Assembly: GCA_938030665.1 (NCBI GenBank)
Contig: CALHHY010000055.1
Location: 1 to 48,583, forward strand
Direction of reading: 5' to 3'
Length of the DNA: 48,583 bases
Source of the DNA: an uncultured Litoreibacter sp.
GTDB taxonomy: Bacteria > Pseudomonadota > Alphaproteobacteria > Rhodobacterales > Rhodobacteraceae
Of the stretch, positions 35,825-45,256 are shown one piece after another. Made by a program: the position numbers and the translations under genes. Positions within the stretch are counted from its first letter, which is position 1. Each line of letters begins with the position of its first letter. The notes beneath the pieces are model-generated. The model saw only the letters and a program-made list of their open reading frames with translations, was not told where the DNA came from and searched no databases.

Positions 35825-35883
35825 GGCTTCCCTCCCTGCCGGCTTCGCGCTTTACTAAGAGGCAACTGCGGGAGGCTTGCAAC

Positions 35884-36669
35884 ATGGACATAACGTTACT
35901 TGAGCGCGAAGACCGGGGGGCGGTGGCATGGCTGACGATGAACAACCCCGCGAAATTGAACGCCCTGTCGGATGAAATGATCGCGGCGCTACAGGCGCAG
36001 TTTGACCTGATCGCCACGCAGGAGGGGGTCAGGGCCGTGGTGCTGCGCGGCGCGGGCAAGGCTTTTTGCGCGGGCCACGACCTGCGCCAGATGACGCAGG
36101 CCCGGCAAACAGATGATGGCGGGGCGGCTGCATTCAAGGACCTGTTTGACCGCTGTGCGGCGATGATGATGACAATCCAGAAACTGCCCCAACCGGTGAT
36201 CGCGTCTGTCCACGGGATAGCAACGGCGGCGGGTTGCCAACTGGTCGCGACTTGTGATCTGGCCGTGGCGGAGCAGGGGACGCGGTTTGGCGTCAATGGG
36301 GTAAATATCGGGCTCTTTTGCTCCACCCCCATGGTGGCGCTGTCGCGCAATATCGGTGCCAAGCAGGCGTTCGAGATGCTCGTCACTGGGGAGTTTGTGG
36401 ACGCGGGCCGGGCGTGCGAATTGGGGCTGGTCAACCGCGTCACGGATAACTTGGAGGCAGAGACGGCTGCGCTGGCCGAACAGGTCGCGGGCAAGCTGGG
36501 CGTTGCCGTGCGCATCGGCAAACGCGCGTTTTACGAGCAGCTGGAGATGGGGCTGAGCGACGCTTACGGCTTCACCGGGGACGTGATGGTGCGCAACATG
36601 GCGGAACCTGACACGGATGAGGGGATTGCGGCTTTTCTGGAGAAACGCCCGCCGAACTGGCCGGACTAG
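35884..36669 (+). CDS. Enoyl-CoA hydratase/isomerase family protein
   Basis: Crotonase-fold enzyme of 261 aa acting on enoyl-CoA substrates. Visible marks are the CoA-site stretch VVLRGAGKAFCAGHDL, the oxyanion-hole stretch HGIATAAGCQLVATCD and GVNIGLFCSTPMVALSRNIG. In the oxyanion segment the usual GG is AAG, and the usual catalytic Glu positions are less clear, so the exact reaction (hydratase, isomerase or other) is uncertain. ATG 35884 follows a GGGAGG site. Probably monocistronic; the next gene is convergent. Confidence 0.85.
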   Translation: MDITLLEREDRGAVAWLTMNNPAKLNALSDEMIAALQAQFDLIATQEGVRAVVLRGAGKAFCAGHDLRQMTQARQTDDGGAAAFKDLFDRCAAMMMTIQKLPQPVIASVHGIATAAGCQLVATCDLAVAEQGTRFGVNGVNIGLFCSTPMVALSRNIGAKQAFEMLVTGEFVDAGRACELGLVNRVTDNLEAETAALAEQVAGKLGVAVRIGKRAFYEQLEMGLSDAYGFTGDVMVRNMAEPDTDEGIAAFLEKRPPNWPD

Positions 36670-36688
36670 TGCCCCAGAACCCGGTGGA

Positions 36689-37288
36689 TCAGCTGCCCAG
36701 AATTTTGCGCACGTAGTTGCGGGTCTCGCGGAAGGGCGGGACGCCATTGTGCTTCTCGACCGCGCCGGGGCCTGCATTATAGGCCGCCAGTGCCAGCCGC
36801 CAGGACCCAAATTTGCGGTACATCTGGGCCAGATACCGCGCCCCGCCTTCAAGGTTTTGCGCCGGGTCATGCGGGTCAACCCGCAGCAATTGGGCCGTGC
36901 CGGGCATAAGCTGGGCCAGACCAATCGCGCCCTTGTGGGACCGCGCGCGCGGGTTGAAGCCGCTTTCCTGCTGAACAAGCCGCAGAAACAGGTCTTCGGG
37001 GATACCATGCCGGCGCGCGGCGGCCTTCGCCGCGTTCAGATACTGCCCCCGGTACGCGCCGCTATAGCGCGGGATGGTGGCCGCCCTTTGGGGCACGGTC
37101 GAAAGCTCAGGCTGGTATTTGGTGGAATTCTTGTATTGCGATGACAACCGACCGTCGAGCAGCCGGGATTGCGATTTGAACAGCCTGTCGCGGGCCGAGG
37201 ATGACCCTACGCCGCTGACCCCGTCAGCCCAAGTCTGCGTTGGCGCAAGACAGCTTGCCGCCACTACAACACTGAGAAAAACACGCAT
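36689..37288 (-). CDS. Lytic murein transglycosylase (SLT domain)
   Basis: Cleaves the glycan strand of peptidoglycan to form 1,6-anhydro-MurNAc; periplasmic. The 199-aa protein starts with a signal peptide ([15 protein letters not shown], cleavage after WA). It has a C-terminal SLT domain with the catalytic Glu in [20 protein letters not shown], and [14 protein letters not shown]. Downstream NYVRKIL completes the family set. An in-frame ATG at 37399 adds 37 residues before the signal peptide, so 37288 is preferred. Product anhydro-MurNAc is the substrate type for AnmK, also in this window. Confidence 0.88.
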   Translation of the reverse strand: MRVFLSVVVAASCLAPTQTWADGVSGVGSSSARDRLFKSQSRLLDGRLSSQYKNSTKYQPELSTVPQRAATIPRYSGAYRGQYLNAAKAAARRHGIPEDLFLRLVQQESGFNPRARSHKGAIGLAQLMPGTAQLLRVDPHDPAQNLEGGARYLAQMYRKFGSWRLALAAYNAGPGAVEKHNGVPPFRETRNYVRKILGS

Positions 37289-37447
37289 GTCCAAGCCGGC
37301 CCGCCCAATTTCATCCCGAACCCTTATATCGAAAAATCGCTTTGAGGCCAGAGCTGAGGCAAAGTGACGAAATAACTGTTTGTTCATCTTGTTCATCACT
37401 TCTACCTGTATTGGACAGCAGAACGTAAGATTCGGGGAGATGTCGCC

Positions 37448-37969
37448 ATGGCTGGTTCGGTCAATAAAGTTATTCTAATCGGCAATCTCGGGCGCGATCC
37501 CGAGGTGCGGACATTTCAGAACGGCGGCAAGGTCTGCAACCTGCGGATCGCGACGTCCGAGACATGGAAAGACCGCAACTCGGGCGAACGGCGGGAGCGC
37601 ACCGAATGGCATTCGGTCGCGATCTTTTCTGAACCGCTGGCGCGCGTGGCGGAGCAGTATCTCAAGAAGGGCTCGAAAGTGTATCTGGAAGGCCAGCTGG
37701 AAACCCGAAAATGGCAGGACCAGTCCGGTCAGGACCGCTATTCCACCGAGGTGGTACTGCGCCCCTATACCTCGACCCTGACCATGCTGGACGGGCGCGG
37801 TGAGGGCGGCGGCGGTGGCGGCTCCTACGGTGGCGACGGCGGTGGTGGTGGCTACAGCGATGATCCGGCCGGCGGCGGCGGATTTAGCGGTGGCAATCAG
37901 GGCGGCGGGTCATATGGCGGCGGCCAGGGTGGCGGCTCCAGCGATATTGACGACGAAATCCCGTTCTAG
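37448..37969 (+). CDS. ssb: Single-stranded DNA-binding protein
   Basis: Binds ssDNA in replication, recombination and repair, and recruits partners through its acidic C-terminal tip. The 173-aa product has an OB-fold N terminus ([44 protein letters not shown]), a Gly-rich linker (about residues 118-165), and the tip [11 protein letters not shown] 37448 follows GGGGAG. A terminator follows directly. Confidence 0.97.
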   Translation: MAGSVNKVILIGNLGRDPEVRTFQNGGKVCNLRIATSETWKDRNSGERRERTEWHSVAIFSEPLARVAEQYLKKGSKVYLEGQLETRKWQDQSGQDRYSTEVVLRPYTSTLTMLDGRGEGGGGGGSYGGDGGGGGYSDDPAGGGGFSGGNQGGGSYGGGQGGGSSDIDDEIPF

Positions 37970-38012
37970 CGCTTTTGCGCTCTTGCCCTCCTAAATCAAT
38001 CGTACCAATCTG

Positions 38013-38043
38013 ATCCCCGGACCGACACGCTCCGGGGATTTTT
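38013..38043 (+). terminator. Rho-independent terminator after ssb
   Basis: A perfect 9-bp stem ATCCCCGGA (38013-38021)/TCCGGGGAT (38031-38039) with a 9-nt loop, then TTTT. It lies 44 nt past the ssb stop and ends 16 nt before the next start codon. Confidence 0.88.
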
Positions 38044-38058
38044 GCTATTGCCGCATCC

Positions 38059-38907
38059 ATGAATTCCGAGGCCAGACGCGGCCTGCTGCTGATCTCGCCG
38101 ACGGCGGTCTATGTGCTGCTGTTGCTGGCGGCCCCTTTGGCGGCCGTGGTGGCGTTCAGCTTCTGGACCCAGGATTTTCTGACCATAGACCGCACCCTCA
38201 CGTTGGATAACTACCGGGAGGCGTTTACCGACCCGATCTACCGGGTGCTGATGATCCGGTCGCTGATAATCTCCGGCGTGGTGACGGTGGTCACTGTGGT
38301 GCTGGCCTTCCCGATCGCCTATTTCGTGTCCTTCTACGTCCCGCCGGAGCGCAAGGCGCTATGGATTTTCCTGATCACCATCCCGTTCTGGACCAGCTAC
38401 CTGCTGAGAGTGTTTCTGTGGAAGGTCATCCTGGGGTTCAACGGCGTGTTAAACTCGGGGCTGTTGGGCCTTGGCGTCATCGACGAGCCGATCACCTTCA
38501 TTCTGTACAACGCCAATGCCGTCGTCATCACGCTGGCCCATGCCTTCGCGCCCTTCACCATCCTGCCGATCTACGTAGCCCTGGAAAAGATTGATCGCTC
38601 GCTGATTGAGGCGTCGCGTGATCTGGGGGAAAACCGCGTGACCACCTTCTTCCGCGTCACCCTGCCGCTGGCCATGCCGGGGGTCATCGCGGCGGTGCTG
38701 ATCGTGTTCATCCCGACCATTGGCGATTATGTGACGCCCCGGCTGGTGGGCGGGCCGAACGGGTTGATGATTTCGAACATGATCCAGACGCAATTCCTCA
38801 AGCTCAACAATGCGCCCATGGGGGCGACCTTGGCGGTGCTGGCCATGTGCGCGGTTACTGCAATCTCGCTGATCTTTGTGTTTTTCAACCGCCGGTATCT
38901 GCGATGA
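38059..38907 (+). CDS. ABC transporter permease (PotB-like)
   Basis: Inner-membrane permease of 282 aa with about six membrane helices and the EAA loop (EASRDLGENRVTTFFRVTLPLAMPGV). It is of the spermidine/putrescine (PotB) type. It begins only 16 nt after the ssb terminator, so either the terminator leaks or a promoter lies inside it. The next permease starts in a 4-nt overlap. No solute-binding gene is adjacent, so the substrate is inferred only from the permease family. Confidence 0.9.
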   Translation: MNSEARRGLLLISPTAVYVLLLLAAPLAAVVAFSFWTQDFLTIDRTLTLDNYREAFTDPIYRVLMIRSLIISGVVTVVTVVLAFPIAYFVSFYVPPERKALWIFLITIPFWTSYLLRVFLWKVILGFNGVLNSGLLGLGVIDEPITFILYNANAVVITLAHAFAPFTILPIYVALEKIDRSLIEASRDLGENRVTTFFRVTLPLAMPGVIAAVLIVFIPTIGDYVTPRLVGGPNGLMISNMIQTQFLKLNNAPMGATLAVLAMCAVTAISLIFVFFNRRYLR

Positions 38908-39713
38908 CGGGCGGCTGGCTGCGCATCTACGCGATCACCTACCTGGTGTTCCTTTATCTGCCGGTGATCCTGCTGCCGATGTTTGCCTTCAACGATGGCA
39001 CGGTCATCGCCTTCCCGCTGCAGGGTTTCACGACGGAATGGTTCGTGCAGCTTGCAGGGATCGAGGCACTGCATGGCGCGCTGCTGAATTCGGTCATTAT
39101 CGCCCTGACCACAGCCAGCCTGTCGGTTGTCCTTGGTATCTGCGCGGCGCGCGCCTCCACCCGGTTCACCTTCCCGTTCAAGGCCCCGATCATGGGGGCA
39201 ATCATGGTGCCGCTGGTGTTGCCCGAAATCATCGTGGCAGTGTCGCTGCTGGTGGTTGTGGTGCAGGTCCTGAACCTTCCCCTTTCTGCATGGACAGTGA
39301 TCGCGGGCCACACGCTGATCTGCACGCCCTTCGCCATTGCGATCCTTTCCTCGGCCTTCCAGGGGCTTGACCAATCGCTGGAGGAAGCCGCCATCGACCT
39401 TGGCGAAACCCGGTGGGAGGCGTTCAAGAACATCATTCTGCCGCTGGTGGCGCCCGGCATCGTGGCCTCTTTCCTGATCTGCTTCACCATCTCGCTGGAC
39501 GAGTTCATCATCGCCTTCTTCCTGACGGGTGCAGAGCCGACCTTGCCCGTCTACATCTGGGGCCAATTGCGGTTTCCCACCAAGATCCCGGCGGTGATGG
39601 CCTTGGGCACATTGATGCTGGTGGCCTCGCTGATCATCCTCAGCGTGGCAGAATTCTACCGCAGGCGGGGCGTCGCGCGGGTTGGCGGCAAAGACAGCGG
39701 GGGCTTCTTGTGA
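38904..39713 (+). CDS. ABC transporter permease (PotC-like)
   Basis: The second permease of the polyamine-type transporter, 269 aa, with six hydrophobic helices and an EAA loop (EEAAIDLGETRWEAFKNIILPLVAPGI). The ATG is placed where it overlaps the previous stop by 4 nt (ATGA). Its own stop overlaps the ATPase start (GTGA). A longer frame start exists upstream but lies inside the first permease. Confidence 0.9.
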   Translation: MTGGWLRIYAITYLVFLYLPVILLPMFAFNDGTVIAFPLQGFTTEWFVQLAGIEALHGALLNSVIIALTTASLSVVLGICAARASTRFTFPFKAPIMGAIMVPLVLPEIIVAVSLLVVVVQVLNLPLSAWTVIAGHTLICTPFAIAILSSAFQGLDQSLEEAAIDLGETRWEAFKNIILPLVAPGIVASFLICFTISLDEFIIAFFLTGAEPTLPVYIWGQLRFPTKIPAVMALGTLMLVASLIILSVAEFYRRRGVARVGGKDSGGFL

Positions 39714-40798
39714 GCATCATTTCCCTTCAGGACATCCACAAATATTACGGCGACTACCACGCGCTGCGCGGGATCAATTGCGAGATCGGGGAGGGGGAGT
39801 TCTTCTCCCTCCTTGGCCCGTCGGGCTGCGGCAAGACCACGCTATTGCGGGTGATCGGCGGGTTTGAAGACGTCTCATCCGGCGCGGTCATTCTGGGCGG
39901 GCAGAACATGGCGGGGGTGCCGGCCAATAAGCGGCCGACCAATATGGTGTTTCAAAGCTACGCCATTTTCCCGCATCTCAGCGTCGCGCAAAATGTGGGC
40001 TACGGGCTGCGCAAGGCGCGTCTGAGCAAGGCGGAGCAGGATGCCAAAGTGACCGAGGCGTTGGAGATGGTCGGGCTTTCCGGTTACGGTGCCCGCGCGG
40101 CCCATGCCTTGTCCGGCGGGCAGCGCCAAAGGGTTGCCTTGGCCCGCGCGCTGATCCTGAAGCCGAAAGTTCTGCTGCTGGACGAGCCGCTGTCAGCCCT
40201 CGACAAGAAAATGCGCGAGCAGATGCAGACCGAGCTGCGCCGCCTGCAACGCCAGGTAGGCATCACCTTTATTCTGGTCACGCATGATCAGGAAGAGGCG
40301 TTGATCATGTCCGACCGCATCGCCGTGATGTTTGAAGGCGAGATTGCGCAGGTCGCGGCCCCGCAGGAGCTCTACCGCCGCCCCGTCAACCGCCGCGTGG
40401 GGGAGTTCATTGGCGTGATGAATTTCCTTGATGCCCGCCACATCGAGGGGGCTGACGGCAAGGTCCGGTTTGACATCCATGGGCTGGGCAAGGCGGTGAT
40501 CGAGCCCGCGAACCTGCCCCAAGGTGCGCGGGCCTATGCACCGGTGGTGGGGCTGCGGCCCGAGGCGCTGAGCCTGATATATGAGGGGGATGCCCCGCCG
40601 GGCAAGCGCATGGCGGAAGGGGACGTCGCTGATCTGAGCTACTACGGCGACATGACCTATTACGAGGTGCTGCTGGACGGCATGACAGACCCTGTCACGA
40701 TCTCCATGAAGAACCTCGCCAGCCGCCCGGTTCTGGAACGCGGCGCGCGCACGCGCGTGACCTGGGATGAAGGATCGTTGGTGGTGTTCGGGGCGTAG
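39710..40798 (+). CDS. ABC transporter ATP-binding protein (PotA-like)
   Basis: Energises the two permeases. The 362-aa protein has Walker A GPSGCGKT (36-43), Q-loop FQSYAIFPH, signature LSGGQRQRVALARAL, Walker B LLLDEPLSALD, and a C-terminal TOBE region (about 275-362) typical of PotA-type ATPases. GTG 39710 overlaps the upstream stop (GTGA). With the two permeases it forms a transporter lacking only the substrate-binding protein. Confidence 0.94.
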   Translation: MSIISLQDIHKYYGDYHALRGINCEIGEGEFFSLLGPSGCGKTTLLRVIGGFEDVSSGAVILGGQNMAGVPANKRPTNMVFQSYAIFPHLSVAQNVGYGLRKARLSKAEQDAKVTEALEMVGLSGYGARAAHALSGGQRQRVALARALILKPKVLLLDEPLSALDKKMREQMQTELRRLQRQVGITFILVTHDQEEALIMSDRIAVMFEGEIAQVAAPQELYRRPVNRRVGEFIGVMNFLDARHIEGADGKVRFDIHGLGKAVIEPANLPQGARAYAPVVGLRPEALSLIYEGDAPPGKRMAEGDVADLSYYGDMTYYEVLLDGMTDPVTISMKNLASRPVLERGARTRVTWDEGSLVVFGA

Positions 40799-40821
40799 CA
40801 TCTTCTTATCAAAGAAAATTT

Positions 40822-40849
40822 GCAGAACTCTTGTCCAAGAGTTTTCTGC
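40822..40849. terminator. Weak bidirectional hairpin between transporter and tetR genes
   Basis: GCAGAACTCTT (40822-40832) pairs with AAGAG-TT-TTCTGC (bulge of 2) between convergent genes. Imperfect stem; T runs are interrupted. Likely terminator but weak. Confidence 0.4.
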
Positions 40850-40855
40850 CAGGTA

Positions 40856-41473
40856 TCAAGCGTCGGGTTTAAGCAGACCCAGCCCCCGCAGGTAAATACC
40901 GATGCCTGTTTCCAGCAAGTCTTCTGGCGGGAACGGTGCCTTGGCGCCCGGGGTGCCGCGGGCAAATAGCTCGACCACTCCGTGGCTCATCGCCCAGATA
41001 TGGGCTGAAAACATGGAAGCCGGCGGGCGCTTGTCAGCCGGAATATGCTCCGACAAGGCGGCTGCGGCGGTTTCCAACACGCCACGGGACCTTTCTGCAG
41101 CGCGGGCCAGATCGGGGTTCGATTGCAGCGACAACCCGCTTTCAAACATTGCCACGTAATGGCCGGGAAATTTGCGGGCGAAAGCCAGATAGGCGCGGCC
41201 CGTTGCTTCAAATGCGGCAAGGGCCGAGGGGTGGCCACCCGCATAGGCATGCTCCATCAGGTCGCCAAAGATGCGATGGCCCTGCAATGCACATTCGGCA
41301 ATCATCGCCTCCCGCCCGCCAAAATGGCGGTAGACCGCCGCCGGGGTGACGCCTGCTGATTTGGCGGCTTCCGCAACCGTGAAACCCTGGGGGCCCTTCG
41401 CCTCGATCAGCGTCAGGGTGGCCTCTACAAGGGCCTGTTTCAGGTTGCCATGGTGGTAGCCGCGTTTAGGCAT
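40856..41473 (-). CDS. TetR-family transcriptional regulator
   Basis: A 205-aa repressor-type regulator. The N-terminal helix-turn-helix is clear (FTVAEAAKSAGVTPAAVYRHFGGREAMIAE, about residues 27-56). The C-terminal ligand domain is not assignable. The start MPKRGYHHGN lies inside the end of ppk2 (8-nt overlap), so both are one transcript with ppk2 first. Target genes unknown; ppk2 and the convergent transporter are candidates. Confidence 0.9.
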   Translation of the reverse strand: MPKRGYHHGNLKQALVEATLTLIEAKGPQGFTVAEAAKSAGVTPAAVYRHFGGREAMIAECALQGHRIFGDLMEHAYAGGHPSALAAFEATGRAYLAFARKFPGHYVAMFESGLSLQSNPDLARAAERSRGVLETAAAALSEHIPADKRPPASMFSAHIWAMSHGVVELFARGTPGAKAPFPPEDLLETGIGIYLRGLGLLKPDA

Positions 41474-42338
41474 GCCAGATGTCGGGGCCGCCGCAAATTT
41501 TGGGGTCGGGGGTGCCGACAACAGCCGTATCTTTGCCCGGGTAATCGATGGAGGAAAGCACCGTCTGGATGGCGGCAAGCCGCGCGCGCTTCTTGTCGTC
41601 TGAGCGGATCACAGTCCAGGGCGCGTCGCTGCTATGGGTCTGATCGAACGTTTCGCTGATTGCGTCAGTATAGGCATCCCAATGTTTCAGCCCCTCCACG
41701 TCAATCCAGCTGAGCTTCCACTGTTTCAGCGGGTCGGCCTCCCGCGCGAGAATGCGTTTTAACTGCTCCGCCCGGCCGACATTGAGCCAGAACTTGATCA
41801 CGATGATGCCGTCCTCGACCAACATGCGTTCCACATGGGGGGCCTGCTTGAAGAAGAGCGCCCGTTCGGCAGGTTCGCAAAAGCCGAACACCTTCTCGAC
41901 TACGCCGCGATTGTACCAGCTGCGGTCAAACAGGGTCATCCGGCCCGCGGAGGGCAGGTGTTTGAGGTAGCGCTGAAAGTACCACTGCGTCTTCTCGCTG
42001 TCATTTGGCTTGGACAGCGCCACCGTGTTGGCCACGCGGGCGTTCAGGTTTTGAGTGATCCGCCGGATCGTGCCGCCCTTGCCAGCTGCATCGCGCCCCT
42101 CAAACACCAGACAAATCCGGGCGCCGCTTTCGGTCAGGTGGCTTTGCAATTTCACCAGCTCGATCTGCAGCTCTGCCATAGCTGCGTCATAGCTGTCCGT
42201 GTCCATTTTTCGGTCATATGGGTAGCTCGGGTCCAGCACGCGCTTCTTCTTGGCGGATGTGATGGCCTCGCGAACCTCCTCCGGGGCGTCCTCGCGGAAA
42301 AAGCGGCTGATCTCGCCGTCAAAGGGCAGGGATGTCAT
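41466..42338 (-). CDS. ppk2: Polyphosphate kinase 2
   Basis: Transfers phosphate between polyphosphate and nucleoside di- or monophosphates. The 290-aa protein has Walker A FEGRDAAGKGG (80-90), a Walker B-type DRSWYNRG (138-145), and the typical QWYFQRYLKHLP stretch. Single-domain length fits class I. GGAGG precedes ATG. Leads a two-gene unit with the TetR gene. Nucleotide preference is not readable. Confidence 0.95.
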   Translation of the reverse strand: MTSLPFDGEISRFFREDAPEEVREAITSAKKKRVLDPSYPYDRKMDTDSYDAAMAELQIELVKLQSHLTESGARICLVFEGRDAAGKGGTIRRITQNLNARVANTVALSKPNDSEKTQWYFQRYLKHLPSAGRMTLFDRSWYNRGVVEKVFGFCEPAERALFFKQAPHVERMLVEDGIIVIKFWLNVGRAEQLKRILAREADPLKQWKLSWIDVEGLKHWDAYTDAISETFDQTHSSDAPWTVIRSDDKKRARLAAIQTVLSSIDYPGKDTAVVGTPDPKICGGPDIWHA

Positions 42339-42410
42339 ATGGGGGCCTCCGAGCTTGCTGGTGCCGGCGCGGGGTGAGCCGCACAGGCCGCCTGACTATG
42401 ACGGCAAAGC

Positions 42411-43427
42411 CTAGCGCAGGCCAGCCCTGACTGCCGCGCGGTCGATGGCGGCCATCACTTCTGCCTCGGCTGCGTGATGGGGCATGTGGCCTACGCCCTC
42501 CAGCTCCGTCAGACGGGCGTTCGGGGCCTGATCCACCAATACGCGCGCGTGGACGTTGATGGGCACGGTCTCGTCAGCGGTGCCGTGGACGATCTCAATA
42601 GGCAGGGTCAGCTGAGAGTAGCGGGCCTGCTGCGCCACGATATGGGGTTTTAGAAACCCGACTTGCTGCGTGGTCGATTGCAGCGTCACAACCGATTTCG
42701 ACAGGGCCAAACCGACATGGTCGAGATAGCCGGTCGGCACCGGGTCCGGCTTGAATATGCCCTTGGTTGTGTCCTCCACCCGCTGCTGGGAGGCCAGCGC
42801 AGAGAGGGTCGGCAGCAGCACATTGCGCCCAAAAAAGCCGGTGGTGCGGGTGTACCAGCTGTCAAGGTCCCCCTCCCACTCGTTCGAGACGGCGGCAATC
42901 ATCACGGCGGCGGCGACCTGTTGGGGGTGGTTCACCGACCAAGCCATGGTCACGGCCCCGCCATAGGAATGGCCTGCAACAATCGCGCGCTCAACGCCAA
43001 GCTGGCTTGCCGCAGCCGACAGAAGTGCAGCCTGTTCGGCAGGGGACTCGCCCAAGCCTGCGCGGTTCGCAATGCGGTCGGTATATCCGTGTCCTGGGCG
43101 GTCGAAGGCGATGACGCGGTAGCGGTTCGTCAACTTATCTACCATCGAGAAGGTGAAATCCCGCAGGTTACCGCCCGCGCCGTGGATCAGGATCAGATCG
43201 GGGCCGCTGCCTTCGACGCGCACATGGACGCGGGTGCCGTCGACCTCAACAAACTGGCCGGAGGGCGGTGTCTCCTGAAAGGCCTGGCTGTTGCTGTCCA
43301 CGTTGGAGGCCCCTTTCTCCGACGGGCTGCAGGCGGCAAGGGCGGCCAGCAGCACCCCGCCCAGCACCGGCCAAAGGCTACGCGCCGATATGTTCCAGAT
43401 CGAAAGGCGTTGTCTGATAAATCTCAT
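42411..43427 (-). CDS. Alpha/beta hydrolase, predicted lipoprotein
   Basis: A 338-aa esterase-like hydrolase. The N terminus has a signal with lipobox LAALAAC, so the mature protein is probably anchored to the envelope by Cys. The catalytic elements are HGAGGN (oxyanion), GHSYGG (nucleophile Ser), a later HGTADETVP (Asp) and VGHMPHH (His). ATG 43427 (MRFIRQRL) is chosen over 43442 by ribosome-site spacing. The gene begins inside the 3' end of metA, a 50-nt overlap on the same strand in another frame, so the two are probably co-transcribed. Substrate unknown. Confidence 0.87.
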   Translation of the reverse strand: MRFIRQRLSIWNISARSLWPVLGGVLLAALAACSPSEKGASNVDSNSQAFQETPPSGQFVEVDGTRVHVRVEGSGPDLILIHGAGGNLRDFTFSMVDKLTNRYRVIAFDRPGHGYTDRIANRAGLGESPAEQAALLSAAASQLGVERAIVAGHSYGGAVTMAWSVNHPQQVAAAVMIAAVSNEWEGDLDSWYTRTTGFFGRNVLLPTLSALASQQRVEDTTKGIFKPDPVPTGYLDHVGLALSKSVVTLQSTTQQVGFLKPHIVAQQARYSQLTLPIEIVHGTADETVPINVHARVLVDQAPNARLTELEGVGHMPHHAAEAEVMAAIDRAAVRAGLR

Positions 43428-44298
43428 TGATCCAGTTCCCATAGAGCAGATGCGCGTGGCTGCGCCAACGGTTGAACGGTTTGCACGACGGGTCGTTCCC
43501 CGGATAGTAGTTCATCGGCACATTAATCGGTGTGCCTGCGGCGATGTCGCGGTCATATTCCTGCTTGAGCGTGTCGTCATCATACTCGAAATGATTGAAA
43601 ATATAGAGCGCGCGATGCGCCGGGTCCTCGACCAGGCAAGGCCCCGTTTCGCCGCCGCCCAGCAGGGTTTTGAGCCCACCTCCTGCCGCCTCGATCTCGG
43701 GTTGCTTTACCTCAGTCCAGCGCGACACCGGGATCACGCATTCATCGGAAAAGCCACGCAGATAGGGGGAGGCCGCGTCGAGGGTGTTTTGCGGGAAACA
43801 CCCAAAAGCCTTGGCATTAAGCATATGTTTGTCGACGCCATAGAAATGTTTCAGCATCGCCATCGCCCCCCAGCAGATGCCGAAGGTGGAATGCACATGG
43901 GTCTGGGTCCAGTCCATCACCTGCTTCAGCTCGTCCCAGTAGGTGACTTCCTCAAAAGGCAGGTGCTCGATCGGCGCGCCGGTGATCAGCAGCCCATCAA
44001 ACCGCTCATCGCGCATTTCGTTGAAGGGGCGGTAGAAGGCTTCCATATGGGCCGCGGCGGTGTTTTTGGTCTGGTGCTCCGACATGCGGATCAGGGTCAG
44101 ATCAATCTGCAAGGGCGTCGCGCCGATCAGCCGGGCGAACTGGTTCTCCGTCTGTATTTTCTTGGGCATCAGGTTCAGCAGGGCAATGCGCAGCGGACGG
44201 ATATCCTGCCGGTCGGCCTCGGCCAGCCCCATCACCATCACGCCCTCATCCTTCAGCACTTGGAAGGCAGGCAGGTCGGAGGGCAGGCGAATGGGCAT
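43378..44298 (-). CDS. metA: Homoserine O-acetyltransferase (MetA family)
   Basis: Acylates L-homoserine in methionine synthesis. The 306-aa protein matches the MetA family with nucleophile Cys142 (FGICWGAMA) and a His/Glu pair in NHFEY (236, 238). Residue 111, which in this family distinguishes succinyl (Gly) from acetyl (Glu) specificity, is Glu in TGAPIE, so acetyl-CoA is the likely donor despite the MetA name. ATG 44298 gives the standard MPIRLP start. Only 43 nt separate it from the upstream gene, with no riboswitch visible. Confidence 0.95.
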   Translation of the reverse strand: MPIRLPSDLPAFQVLKDEGVMVMGLAEADRQDIRPLRIALLNLMPKKIQTENQFARLIGATPLQIDLTLIRMSEHQTKNTAAAHMEAFYRPFNEMRDERFDGLLITGAPIEHLPFEEVTYWDELKQVMDWTQTHVHSTFGICWGAMAMLKHFYGVDKHMLNAKAFGCFPQNTLDAASPYLRGFSDECVIPVSRWTEVKQPEIEAAGGGLKTLLGGGETGPCLVEDPAHRALYIFNHFEYDDDTLKQEYDRDIAAGTPINVPMNYYPGNDPSCKPFNRWRSHAHLLYGNWINEIYQTTPFDLEHIGA

Positions 44299-44341
44299 GG
44301 GTGGTCTTTCCTTTGTCGGAGCCGGTTAGGTAGCCTTGCGG

Positions 44342-45202
44342 TTACTCATTTCCAAGGGTGGCCGCGATCAACTCGTCGAGAAGCGCGGGCGTGGTGCATT
44401 TGGCCAGATCAAGATGCGAGACGGTGACGCCGAAATTTTCGGCCATGGCTTGGTAGCGTGGGTCGCGTGCCGCAATGGCGCGGGCGTAGGTGAAGGTCAT
44501 GAAGTCATTTGGATCAACATCCTCCTCCTTCACGTTGTTTTTGCTTAGATATTCTTCCCAGATATTGCTGAGGAATTCAGGACGGTAGCACATCGGTTTG
44601 GGTGCGCGCCGGAAGCGGCGGACCAGCTCCGCCTCATGTTCGGGTGAACCTTCGATGCGCACCATCAGGTGGTTTTTTGCCAGCGCATTTAGCAGCGGGT
44701 CGTCAGGGTCGAACGGGTCCACAACTTCGCAGGTGGAACCCCCGCTGTCGCAGACGAAATTGTCGTAGCCATAGAGGTCCTTGGCGCGGGTGATGAAATG
44801 GTTGGTGTCATAAAGGGCAGAGACCTCGGCACGGTGATGTTCGGCCTGGCGTTTCTGATACTCCGCAAAAGGTAGCCCGCCCAGGTCAGGGTTGCCGGGT
44901 TTGCCCAAGTAGGTCGATAGCGGCGACAGGTCCTCGAAGGTCAGGTTGGAAGCGATATAGATGGAATCGGACCGCAAAAGCTCCGCCAGAAACGGGTCCT
45001 GCATGGCGCGGCGTTTGAAATTGTCGGTGATGTACTCGCCCATGTAGCGCGTGCCGATGCGGTAATCGGCGGAATAGTGGAACCACTCCCCCGAGGCGCG
45101 CAGCATGTTGGAGATATGCGTTTTTCCCAGCCCGGACATGCCGAAAAACAGCAGTCGTTTTGCAGGTGCGTCGCGCCATCCCTTTGCCGATTTGTAGATC
45201 AT
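44342..45202 (-). CDS. P-loop NTPase, unknown function
   Basis: A 286-aa protein with a clear N-terminal Walker A (GMSGLGKTHIS, 21-31). The rest does not match a family I can name. ATG 45202 is favoured since GAGG lies 10 nt upstream; an ATG three codons earlier (45211) is in frame. It precedes metA on the same strand by 43 nt and may be co-transcribed. It could be a sulfotransferase/kinase-like nucleotide-binding protein, but that is a guess. Confidence 0.75.
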   Translation of the reverse strand: MIYKSAKGWRDAPAKRLLFFGMSGLGKTHISNMLRASGEWFHYSADYRIGTRYMGEYITDNFKRRAMQDPFLAELLRSDSIYIASNLTFEDLSPLSTYLGKPGNPDLGGLPFAEYQKRQAEHHRAEVSALYDTNHFITRAKDLYGYDNFVCDSGGSTCEVVDPFDPDDPLLNALAKNHLMVRIEGSPEHEAELVRRFRRAPKPMCYRPEFLSNIWEEYLSKNNVKEEDVDPNDFMTFTYARAIAARDPRYQAMAENFGVTVSHLDLAKCTTPALLDELIAATLGNE

Positions 45203-45256
45203 CGCTGTCATACCTCGTGATTTGGCAGCCTTCGTAGCCTCGCCGCCGCGCGGTGC

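Noticed and set aside
44299-44341. SAM-type riboswitch before metA
   Set aside because: Only 43 nt between genes, and I could not match known SAM-II or SAM/SAH consensus features.
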